Shown here: positions 35,537 to 43,337 of the stretch, in pieces
How the letters are laid out: every line of letters starts with the position of its first letter
Numbering within the stretch: the first letter of the stretch is position 1
Notes under the pieces: model-generated
What the model was told of the DNA's origin: nothing
Databases searched by the model: none
What the model saw: only the letters and a program-made list of their open reading frames with translations
DNA from: Pseudomonadota bacterium
GTDB lineage: Bacteria > Pseudomonadota > Alphaproteobacteria > Micropepsales > Micropepsaceae
DNA length: 64,000 nt
Assembly (NCBI GenBank): GCA_018241025.1
Contig: JAFEEQ010000020.1
Location: 1-64,000 of the forward strand
Direction: 5' to 3'
Translations under genes and position numbers: made by a program

Positions 35537-37161
35537 GCGTCGTCCCGGAAGGTGAAGGCCCCGGAGAGCGAAGCGATCTCACGCGCCTTGCGCGCCTCGT
35601 CCCAGCCCAGTTCCGCGGCCATGAGCGACGCCGTGCGCTCGAGCGTCTCCGCCGTCGGCGCTCCGATCTGGCCGATGCAGGTGCGCCGCATCACGACATC
35701 GGCCAGCGTCATCGCCATCTCTTCGCGCATCGCAAACAGCACCTGTGCGCCGATATCGCCGGCACCGCCGATGGCCGCACGCAGCTCCGGCCGGTTGTTC
35801 GCCTCCGCCAGCATGTCGGGCAGGCGGGTGCCGTACATATGCGCCAGATGCTCCAGTGTCGGCAGGTCGCCATGCGCCGCGCGCTGGTCCTTCAGGAAAT
35901 CGTCGAAGCGGTCGATATCGCCGCCCGCCGTCGGCTCCTCGTCGGTCTCGCACTCGGCGGCCTTCAACGACAGCTTCTCCACGATGTCGTCGACCACGCT
36001 CTGCGCCAGGTCGCGCGAGGTCGTCCACTTGCCGCCGATGGCGGAGAACAATCCGTCGAGCCCGTCGCTTTCGCTGTGGTCGACCAGCTCGGCGCGGCGG
36101 CTCGCGCCATAGGTATCGCCGGACCCGTCATCGACCAGCGGCCTTAGGCCCGCATAGAAATGCTCGACCGAGCCGCGCGACAGCGCCGCGCCCGGCAAAT
36201 TCGCATTGATGAAGCCGAAGAACCCGTCGATATCGGCGCCGCTCACCCCGACTTCGTCTGGCGCGCTCTGGAAGGCGGTATCGGTCGTGCCGAGCAGCGT
36301 ATGGCCGTGCCACGGCAGCACGAAGAAATGCCCGCCGCCGGCCGCGACGGTCAGAGCGTTGCTCTTGGTCATTGCCGGCACGAGGACATGGATGCCCTTG
36401 GAGCGCAGCAGCTTGTGCGATGGCGGCTTGCCGAGCGCGCGCTCCAGGAAGATGTCGGCCCAGGGTCCAGCCGCGACCAGCGTGAGCTTGGCCCGCACAT
36501 CGAAACTGTCGCCGCCCAGAACGTCGCGCACCGTGCAGCCTTCGATCCGCCCCTCGCGATTGATCAACGACACCGCCTCGACGTAATTCGCGATCGCCGC
36601 GCCGTCGCCATCGGCTTCGATCAGACATTCGAGCGCGAGCCGCTCCGGCGCATACATCTGCGCGTCGTAATATTTGAACGCACCTTCGAAACCCTTGCCG
36701 TCCAACACCGGCTCGGCTTCCAGCGCCTTCTGCTTGTTCAGCCAGCTATGGTTCGGCAGACGTTGCGCCGGGTCGTCGAGCCAGCCCTTGTCGAAAGACA
36801 ACATGTCGTAGAGCGTCAGACCCGCCGCCAGCGTCGCGCGGCCCTTGAAGCCGGCATCGTACATCGGCACCAGAAAGGGCAGGGGGTGCACCAGATGCGG
36901 CGCGATGCGCTGCCAGATCCGCCGCTCCTTCAGCGACTCGCGCACCAGGCCCAGCTCGAAATTGCGCAGATAGCGAAGCCCGCCATGCACCAGCTTGGAG
37001 TTATGGGCGCTGGTTGCGTTTGCGAAATCGCCTTTTTCGACCAGCGCCACCTTGATCCCGCGCATCGCGGCGTCACGCGCCACGCAGGCGCCGGTCACCC
37101 CGCCACCGATGATCAGCAGGTCGAACGTTTCGTCGGCGAGGCGGGAAAGGATACGGCGCAT
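35533..37161 (-). CDS. glpD: Glycerol-3-phosphate dehydrogenase (FAD)
   Basis: A 542-residue flavoprotein oxidising sn-glycerol-3-phosphate to dihydroxyacetone phosphate and passing electrons to quinone. N-terminal FAD motif LLIIGGGVTGACVARDAAMRG, then TSAHNSKLVHGGLRYLRN, and the C-terminal DAO_C domain with FSAIGGKWTTSRDLA. Its product DHAP is the precursor of the AGPS substrate, which fits the local cluster. Start at 37161, the residue preceding the FAD motif region. Confidence 0.93.
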   Translation of the reverse strand: MRRILSRLADETFDLLIIGGGVTGACVARDAAMRGIKVALVEKGDFANATSAHNSKLVHGGLRYLRNFELGLVRESLKERRIWQRIAPHLVHPLPFLVPMYDAGFKGRATLAAGLTLYDMLSFDKGWLDDPAQRLPNHSWLNKQKALEAEPVLDGKGFEGAFKYYDAQMYAPERLALECLIEADGDGAAIANYVEAVSLINREGRIEGCTVRDVLGGDSFDVRAKLTLVAAGPWADIFLERALGKPPSHKLLRSKGIHVLVPAMTKSNALTVAAGGGHFFVLPWHGHTLLGTTDTAFQSAPDEVGVSGADIDGFFGFINANLPGAALSRGSVEHFYAGLRPLVDDGSGDTYGASRRAELVDHSESDGLDGLFSAIGGKWTTSRDLAQSVVDDIVEKLSLKAAECETDEEPTAGGDIDRFDDFLKDQRAAHGDLPTLEHLAHMYGTRLPDMLAEANNRPELRAAIGGAGDIGAQVLFAMREEMAMTLADVVMRRTCIGQIGAPTAETLERTASLMAAELGWDEARKAREIASLSGAFTFRDDA

Positions 37162-37243
37162 GGGCGGCAAAGTCCTGTCCGCCCCGCCGCTTGTCAAGCA
37201 AGGCCCGAGCGTTAATGTGGCCCCAAAACACGGGGAGTGACGC

Positions 37244-38158
37244 ATGCCCAGAATCATGGCCAACGGCAACGAGATCGAATACGTCGACAGCGGCCCCCGC
37301 GATGGCGTGCCCCTTCTGTTCATCAACGGTTTTGGCAGCCAGCTCACCTCATGGCCGGTGGAATTCCACCAGGCGCTGGAAGCGAAGGGCATGCGCGTCA
37401 TCCGCTTCGACAACCGCGATGTCGGCCTCGCCCGCAAATGGGACGGTATCGTCCCCGATATCCAGAAGGTCATCGCCGATGTCCGCGCCGGCAGGAAACC
37501 GGATGTGCCCTATACCCTGGCCGACATGGCGACCGACGCAGCTTCGCTTCTCACCGCGCTCGGCATCGAGACGGCGCACATTTCCGGCTGCTCTATGGGC
37601 GGCATGCTGGCCCAGCTTGTCGCGCTCGATCATCCCGGCAAGTGCCGCTCGCTGATTTCTATCTTCTCGACGACATCGGACCCGTCGCTGCCGCCCTCGA
37701 CGCCCGAGGCGCAGAAGGCGCTGCTCACGCCGTCGCCCGGCAACGACCGCGAGACCGTGATCGTCCATTCGCTGAAGGGCCGCCGCGCCTATGCCTCGAC
37801 CGCCTGGCCGTTCGACGAAGATCGCCTCGGCAAGCTCATCGGCGATAGCTACGACCGCATGTTCTATCCCGAAGGAACATCGCGGCAGTACGCGGCCATT
37901 GTCGCCAGCCCGCCGCGCACCGAGCGCCTCAAGGGTCTCGCCATGCCGGCGTTGGTGCTGCACGGCTCGGCCGACACGCTCATCCGCCCCGATGGCGGCC
38001 GCCACACAGCGCAGTGCATTCCCGGCAGCGAGTATCACGAGATCGAAGGCTGGGGCCACGACATGCCGCTCGGCGCGATCCCGGTGGTGACGGGCTACAT
38101 GGTGGACTTCATCAACCGTGTCGAAGCCGCGCGCGGCGCGAAGGCGGCTGCGGAGTAG
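37244..38158 (+). CDS. Alpha/beta hydrolase
   Basis: A 304-residue esterase/hydrolase fold protein: LLFINGFGSQ (oxyanion region), RFDNRDVGLARKW, nucleophile SGCSMGGMLAQ near residue 118, acid in LHGSADTLIRPDGG and His in IEGWGHDMP. GGGGAG lies at good distance before ATG 37244. Substrate unknown. Confidence 0.88.
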   Translation: MPRIMANGNEIEYVDSGPRDGVPLLFINGFGSQLTSWPVEFHQALEAKGMRVIRFDNRDVGLARKWDGIVPDIQKVIADVRAGRKPDVPYTLADMATDAASLLTALGIETAHISGCSMGGMLAQLVALDHPGKCRSLISIFSTTSDPSLPPSTPEAQKALLTPSPGNDRETVIVHSLKGRRAYASTAWPFDEDRLGKLIGDSYDRMFYPEGTSRQYAAIVASPPRTERLKGLAMPALVLHGSADTLIRPDGGRHTAQCIPGSEYHEIEGWGHDMPLGAIPVVTGYMVDFINRVEAARGAKAAAE

Positions 38159-38168
38159 GGCGCCGGCA

Positions 38169-38293
38169 CGTCGTCCTTCGAGGCCCCTTCTGAGCACCGC
38201 AGGATGACGTGCCTACTGACACAGTCGCAACGTTCTCATTCGCGTCATGCTGAGGTGCTTCGCGAAGCGAAGCCTCGAAGCACGACGCGGTGC
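38169..38293. repeat. Dispersed repeat (family R4)
   Basis: Contains GTCCTTCGAGGC, AGGATGACG, CGTCATGCTGAGGTGCTTCG and CGAAGCCTCGAAGCACGACG as nested inverted repeats. A relative is at 58227-58324. Confidence 0.6.
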
Positions 38294-38311
38294 ACCACTC
38301 CACAAACGAAA

Positions 38312-38334
38312 ACGGCCCGCGCAAGGCGGGCCGT
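38312..38334 (-). terminator. Intrinsic terminator of rpmG
   Basis: ACGGCCCGC and GCGGGCCGT form a perfect 9-bp stem with a 5-nt loop; on the minus strand TTTCGTTT follows. It lies 26 nt past the rpmG stop. Confidence 0.8.
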
Positions 38335-38360
38335 CTCGAAACGCGTGAACGCGGCAAAGA

Positions 38361-38528
38361 TTACTTGATCTTGCCTTCGTTGAACTCGACATGCTTGCGC
38401 AGGACCGGGTCGTACTTACGGACCTTGAACTTCTCCGTCATGGTGCGGGTGTTCTTCTTGGTCACGTAATAGAATCCGGTGCCGCCGCCCGAATTGAGCT
38501 TGATCTTGGCCGTGGTGGGCTTCGCCAT
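38361..38528 (-). CDS. rpmG: 50S ribosomal protein L33
   Basis: A 55-residue ribosomal protein starting [13 protein letters not shown] with [10 protein letters not shown] and [16 protein letters not shown] C-terminus. It lacks the CxxC zinc pairs, so it is the zinc-independent form. GGAG precedes ATG 38528; the in-frame ATG 18 nt further up is less likely. It has its own promoter and terminator. Confidence 0.96.
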   Translation of the reverse strand: MAKPTTAKIKLNSGGGTGFYYVTKKNTRTMTEKFKVRKYDPVLRKHVEFNEGKIK

Positions 38529-38564
38529 GGGCGACAACTCCTGCAAATCTCTCGAAGGGCCGGG

Positions 38565-38592
38565 AATTTAGCTTTCGGCGGGGGGAAGTCAA
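38565..38592 (-). promoter_or_regulatory. Promoter of rpmG
   Basis: TTGACT (38592-38587), a 16-nt spacer and TAAATT (38570-38565), about 36 nt before the rpmG start. Confidence 0.65.
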
Positions 38593-38651
38593 GCCGGGGC
38601 CCGCCCGCTGGACGGACGTCGCCCGGCTGGGCCTAACCCACTGATCTTACG

Positions 38652-41171
38652 TTAGAATCGCATCGAACCGGCGACGCTGACCGAAGCGAAATTGTGGCCG
38701 CTGGCGGCTTCGCCATTGGCGCGCACCGCCAGCGAAAGCCCGTTCCGGCCGTTGATCGCGAGTCCAAAACTCGCAAATCCACCGGTCTCGTAGCGGTCGG
38801 GGCCTTGGGAGGCGAAGCGCGAGCCGAGCGCGTCGTTGACGAGGCCGACGCTGAGCGCGGGGGACGGCGAACTCAGAGGAATGCGAAACCCGGCATTCAG
38901 CGTGGGTGCCAATGTCGTATTCGTCGAGAGCGCCATCGCCGCCGAGTAATGGAAGCCGACATCGGCATATCCGGCCGAATGGCTCTCCTTGTCGACGGTG
39001 AAGTCGAAATTGCCCGCGCCGGTCTCGGCGAAGGCGTCCTGCGACAGCGACGCGTAGCTCACCCGCGCCAGCGCGGCGACGCCGGTGATCAGAGGGAACG
39101 TCACCTGCACCGTGCCCGCCGTGATGTTGGCGCGCGGCGATGCCGTTGCGGTGAAGGGCCCGCCGCTGACGCTGCGGCTGGTGTCGGCCTTGTTCACCAG
39201 GTAGCGGAAATCGGCGTCGAACCGCATGCCGAACGCTGCCGCGCCGGCCGACGCGCCGACGACATAGCTGTGCATGCTGGCCGATCCGGCGCCGCCCGAA
39301 ACGCCCATGCGTCCGGATTGGTAGCCGAAGAACAGGCCGGCATTCGTTGCGCTGTCCGCCAGGAAGTCGATGCCGCCGATCACGCCACTGTCATGGCTGC
39401 TGAAGCCCGCCGTCGTGCCGTCGGGATCGACGTCGCTGACGCCGTGATAGCCTTGCACCCAGAACTGGATCGCATCGCATTGCCGCACCCGGCAGCGATG
39501 GGCGAAGACGCGATCCGACAGGATGTCGCCGATGGCGCGGTCGATGCCGAAGCTCGTCTGGTCGAAATCCGCGAATAGTTGGGCGGGCGCCTCCGGCGTC
39601 AGGCTCAGCGTTACGGTCGTGGGACCGTAGATCAGCGCCGCGGCCTCTCCGGCCGGGGCACCGGTGATCGCGGTGAAGCCGCCGCTGACGCTCGCCGCAT
39701 CGAGGATGGTCCGCGTGACGGAGCCATAGCTGCCGGTGGCCGAGGTAAGCGCCAGCGTTCCGCTCAAATTCGCCGCGTTCGTGACGTGAACGACATCTGC
39801 CGTGGCCGGCGCGATGTCGAGCTTGAGCGTGCCGCCGGTGCCTTGGGTATAGGCGCCTGCCTGGAGGCTCGTCACGGCGCCGACCAGCGTGACGGTGCCG
39901 TTGTCGGTCAGCGTGCCCAGAACCGAACCGTATCCGTTCATCGTGCCGCCCGCCGCCACGGTTACGTTCTGCGTTACGCTCGCGCCGGTGTGGCTGGCAT
40001 CGCCGATGGTCAGCGTTCCGGCGCTGACCGTGATCGTCCCGGTGCCGGTGGTATTGCCGTTGAGCGTAAGTGTGCCCGAACCGGCCTTCGTCACGGCGCC
40101 GGCGCCCTGAAAATCGCCCGAAAAGGTCACCGCATCGCTGCGATTGAAGATCAGCGTACCGGCGTTCACGAAATTCGCGCTCGCGACCGAACCCGTCGTT
40201 CCGCCATTGCCGAGCTGCAGTGTGGAACCGGCATCGATCTCGGTATCGCCGGTGATCGTGCTGTTGCCGGTCAGCGTCAGCGTCCCGCTGCTGAGCTGCT
40301 GCAACCCGCCCGTACCGGTCACCACGGTCGCGAAGGTGATGTCGTCCGAATGATCGAAAGCCAGCGTACCGTTGTCGACGATGCTGCCGGACAGCGAACC
40401 CGTCGTTCCGCCGCCGCCGATCTGCAGCGTGCCGAGCGCGTCGATCGTCGTGCCGCCCGTCATTGCCGCCGTGCCTGTCAGCGCCGTCGTGCCGCCGGCC
40501 ATGACCTCGAGCGTGCCGCTGCCGCTGATGTCCGACGACAGCGTCCATGTTCCGGTGCGGTTCACGACGATCTGGCCGTCATTGACGATGGTGCCCGAGA
40601 TCGAACCCGTGCCGCTGCCATCGCCGATCTGCAAAGTGCCGGTTGTGAGCGTCGTGCCGCCCGTCATCGCCACATCGCCGGTGAACACCGTCGTGCCGGC
40701 GCCGTTCAACAGCAGCGTGCCCGTGCCGCTGATCGAGCCGGCGTAGGTCCCCAGACCGCCATAGTCGAAGACCACCTGCGCATTGTCGACGATATCGGCG
40801 GTCAGCGAAGCGATGCTCGCGCCGTTGTCGATCTGAAGAACACCATCCGATACGGTCACCGGGCCGGCGAAAGTCGCTGCCGTGCTGATGATGACCGTTC
40901 CGCTTCCCGCTTTTGTGAAGCCGCTGGGTCCTTTCAGGACACCGACGAACTCAACCGTGTATCCGGCGGTGTCGATCGTGCCCATCCCGTCGAAGGAGAT
41001 GTCGCGGATCGTCGTGATGTTCTGTACGCCTTCGAGCGTATCGCCATCGCCCAGCGAGAACGTGGTGGGTTCGGTGTCGAAAACTAAATCCATCGGCGTC
41101 GTGGTCGCCTGCACGGCTGTTGCAAGGCTTGCCCCAAGACAAAGTATCGCCGATCCGACAATCGCGCGCAT
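38652..41171 (-). CDS. Autotransporter (type V secretion) protein
   Basis: An 839-residue outer-membrane autotransporter. Signal peptide MRAIVGSAILCLGASLATAV (about 22 residues). The passenger of about 520 residues is rich in Gly/Thr/Ser, with repeated beta-helix patterns of the passenger-associated type (TKAGSGTVIIS; TKAGSGTLTLNGN). The C-terminal beta-barrel of about 280 residues ends in SMRF, a proper outer-membrane terminal Phe. CRVRQC just before the barrel may form a disulfide. ATG 41171 has GGGGGG upstream. The open frame extends much further upstream, but that part is shadow of the MFS gene. The passenger function is unknown. Confidence 0.88.
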   Translation of the reverse strand: MRAIVGSAILCLGASLATAVQATTTPMDLVFDTEPTTFSLGDGDTLEGVQNITTIRDISFDGMGTIDTAGYTVEFVGVLKGPSGFTKAGSGTVIISTAATFAGPVTVSDGVLQIDNGASIASLTADIVDNAQVVFDYGGLGTYAGSISGTGTLLLNGAGTTVFTGDVAMTGGTTLTTGTLQIGDGSGTGSISGTIVNDGQIVVNRTGTWTLSSDISGSGTLEVMAGGTTALTGTAAMTGGTTIDALGTLQIGGGGTTGSLSGSIVDNGTLAFDHSDDITFATVVTGTGGLQQLSSGTLTLTGNSTITGDTEIDAGSTLQLGNGGTTGSVASANFVNAGTLIFNRSDAVTFSGDFQGAGAVTKAGSGTLTLNGNTTGTGTITVSAGTLTIGDASHTGASVTQNVTVAAGGTMNGYGSVLGTLTDNGTVTLVGAVTSLQAGAYTQGTGGTLKLDIAPATADVVHVTNAANLSGTLALTSATGSYGSVTRTILDAASVSGGFTAITGAPAGEAAALIYGPTTVTLSLTPEAPAQLFADFDQTSFGIDRAIGDILSDRVFAHRCRVRQCDAIQFWVQGYHGVSDVDPDGTTAGFSSHDSGVIGGIDFLADSATNAGLFFGYQSGRMGVSGGAGSASMHSYVVGASAGAAAFGMRFDADFRYLVNKADTSRSVSGGPFTATASPRANITAGTVQVTFPLITGVAALARVSYASLSQDAFAETGAGNFDFTVDKESHSAGYADVGFHYSAAMALSTNTTLAPTLNAGFRIPLSSPSPALSVGLVNDALGSRFASQGPDRYETGGFASFGLAINGRNGLSLAVRANGEAASGHNFASVSVAGSMRF

Positions 41172-41245
41172 GTATCCCCCCAGTTGTGCGGCAATGCTAG
41201 CAGGTTCCAACCGGCGGTCGAGAGAGGCTGCAAAGTAATCGCTGT

Positions 41246-42445
41246 CTAGAATCCGGATGGAGCCGGACGATCCGTGGTGCGGTGCAATTCGGGCAGGAAG
41301 GCCAGCGCGGCGACATAGGCCAGACCGATCACCGCCAGCACGGCCATCAGTCCATGCGGATTCCAGGCATCGAGTGCGACGCCCTCGATCAGTGGTCCTG
41401 CCAGCAGGCCGGTTGCATACAGCATCACATTCGCCGCATTGGCGCTCGCCAGCTCGGCGCCCTTGAACCGCTCGCCCAGCAGGGTCAATCCGATCGTGTA
41501 GATGCCGAGAACGATCCCGCCCCAGGCGAAGAGCAGCGTGTAGAGCGCGGCAGGGAAGGGCATCAGAAACGGTGCCGCCACGGCGCTCGCCACGCCGAAC
41601 AGCGCGCACAGCATCAACAGACGCCGCCGGTCCATGTGGTCGGAGAGATAGCCCAGCGGATACTGGAACACGATGCTGCCCAGCGACATCGCGGTGATCG
41701 CGAGCACCGCATGCGACGACGAATAGCCCGAGCGCACCGCATAGACCGGAAACAGCCCCGCCATTCCCGCATCGATGGCTCCGAACACCAGCGCGGCCAG
41801 CAGGATTGCCGGCGCGACGCGCAAGGCATGCAGCACCGAAGGTCCCGGCTCCGGATCGAGCTGCGGCGCCGCCTTGCGCGCAACGACCACAGGGATGACC
41901 GCGAGCAACAACATACCGGCACCGAGCAGGAACGGCACGATGCCCTCGACACCGAACGCCCAGAGGATCGCCGGCCCGATGCCATAGCCGCCCGCCGTCA
42001 CGGCGCCGTAAAGCGCGATATAGCGCCCGCGGTTGCGCGCATCGGCGAGCTGGTTGATCCAGAATTCCGAAGCAACGAAGAGACCGTTCAAACCGGTGCT
42101 GAGCAGAAACCGAGCCGGGAACCACAGCCACAGGCTCGGCACGGCATAGAGAAGCAAGAGCGCGAAGGCGGACATGACCAGTGCGCCGCCGAGATAGGTC
42201 GCGGTGCCGAAGCGCCGGATCAGCCGCGGCACGAAAGGCGTAATGGCGATCGCGGCAAGTCCGGCGGTGGCGAGATTCGCGCCCGTCACCACGCCCGGAA
42301 ACCCGCGCCGCTCCAGCAGCAGCGATAGCAGCGGCAGCGTCAGCCCCATTCCGATCGCGAAGGCGAGGCAGGTCGAAAGGATGGCGAGCAGGCTGAGCAG
42401 TCGGGTGTGTTCGGCGGGCGAACGCATTGGGTTGGAGGGCGGCAA
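41246..42445 (-). CDS. MFS transporter
   Basis: A 399-residue major facilitator with twelve hydrophobic helices. The loop 2-3 motif region reads FVPRLIRRFGTATYLGG, and loop 8-9 has PLGYLSDHMDRRRLL, the conserved GxxxDRxxRR-like motif. It resembles YcaD-type sugar/drug transporters. ATG 42427 is an alternative start. Substrate unknown. Confidence 0.87.
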   Translation of the reverse strand: MPPSNPMRSPAEHTRLLSLLAILSTCLAFAIGMGLTLPLLSLLLERRGFPGVVTGANLATAGLAAIAITPFVPRLIRRFGTATYLGGALVMSAFALLLLYAVPSLWLWFPARFLLSTGLNGLFVASEFWINQLADARNRGRYIALYGAVTAGGYGIGPAILWAFGVEGIVPFLLGAGMLLLAVIPVVVARKAAPQLDPEPGPSVLHALRVAPAILLAALVFGAIDAGMAGLFPVYAVRSGYSSSHAVLAITAMSLGSIVFQYPLGYLSDHMDRRRLLMLCALFGVASAVAAPFLMPFPAALYTLLFAWGGIVLGIYTIGLTLLGERFKGAELASANAANVMLYATGLLAGPLIEGVALDAWNPHGLMAVLAVIGLAYVAALAFLPELHRTTDRPAPSGF

Positions 42446-42458
42446 TGCGTTCGCCCGC

Positions 42459-43160
42459 CTAAATGTGGACGAGGGCGGGTTTGCCGCGCGTGAAGCGATA
42501 AAACGGCGCCGGCCGTGCCGTGTCGCCGTTCACGCGCGCTTCGACTTCGTCGAGAACCGTGCGGGTGATGCTCGGCAGGTCGAGCGCCCGCGCTTCATCG
42601 ATGGTCAGCCACGCCGGCGTCAGCAGTTCTTCCGTCTCCGCCCCATCGAGCTGATGCGCAATCAGGCTCGCATCGGCCATGAAGAAGCGCGCATCGAAGC
42701 GGCGGGTGCGGTTCGGCGGCGTGATTGCGCGCGCGATCATCTCCAGCGTGTCGAGGCGCGGGACGATCCCATGGGCGAAGAATGCCTTCCACGCCGGCGC
42801 GCGTGTGCGCGGCACTTTCCCGGCGCGTTCGCCGAGCAGGATGCCGGTCTCCTCGAAGGTCTCGCGGATCGCCGCCAGCGCCAGCCCGCGTGCCCGCCCC
42901 GGCGAAATGCCGTGCGACGCCCGCGCCGAGACCTCGGGACGAAGTTCCGCAGCGACCGGCACACGCACATCCGCAGCATCGAGGCGTCCACCGGGGAACA
43001 CATATTTGTTGGCCATGAACGCCATATTGCCGTGGCGCTGGCCCATCAGCACGCGCGCGGTCCCGCCCTCGCGCTTCACCAGCACCAGCGTCGCCGCATC
43101 CTTCGGCCGGAGCACCTGCTCGACGACCTTCTCGTTGTCGGAATCGAAAACCTGAGTCAT
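42459..43160 (-). CDS. NUDIX hydrolase
   Basis: A 233-residue NUDIX-fold protein. YVFPGGRLDAAD and AAIRETFEETGILLGE carry the pyrophosphatase core REUxEExGU, but the upstream GX5E part is interrupted by an insertion, as in NUDT7/19-like enzymes that act on CoA derivatives. ATG 43160 lacks a Shine-Dalgarno; a TTG at 43196 preceded by GGAGAG (inside repeat R1) is an alternative. Confidence 0.82.
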   Translation of the reverse strand: MTQVFDSDNEKVVEQVLRPKDAATLVLVKREGGTARVLMGQRHGNMAFMANKYVFPGGRLDAADVRVPVAAELRPEVSARASHGISPGRARGLALAAIRETFEETGILLGERAGKVPRTRAPAWKAFFAHGIVPRLDTLEMIARAITPPNRTRRFDARFFMADASLIAHQLDGAETEELLTPAWLTIDEARALDLPSITRTVLDEVEARVNGDTARPAPFYRFTRGKPALVHI

Positions 43161-43206
43161 GGGGGGATTGTAGGTGGAAGTCTCGCAAACACTCAAATTC
43201 GCTCTC

Positions 43207-43313
43207 CGTCATGGCCGGGCTTGACCCGGCCATCCATCGCGCTGCGATAGCAGCGCAAGAGAGTCATTGGCGCGCGGATGTGCGCCAGATGGATGGGCGG
43301 CCGCCCATGACGG
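43207..43313. repeat. Dispersed palindromic repeat (family R1)
   Basis: CGTCATGGCCGGGCTTGACC...GGCCATCCATCGCGCTGCG at the left and GATGGATGGGCGGCCGCCCATGACGG-like sequence at the right, between rnr and the NUDIX gene. Confidence 0.7.
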
Positions 43314-43337
43314 TTGCATGGGTTCGGGAAAGATACC

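Noticed and set aside
41172..42131. N-terminal extension of the autotransporter to 1159 residues
   Set aside because: The extra part is antisense or out-of-frame to the MFS gene; a signal peptide and Shine-Dalgarno mark 41171 as the start.
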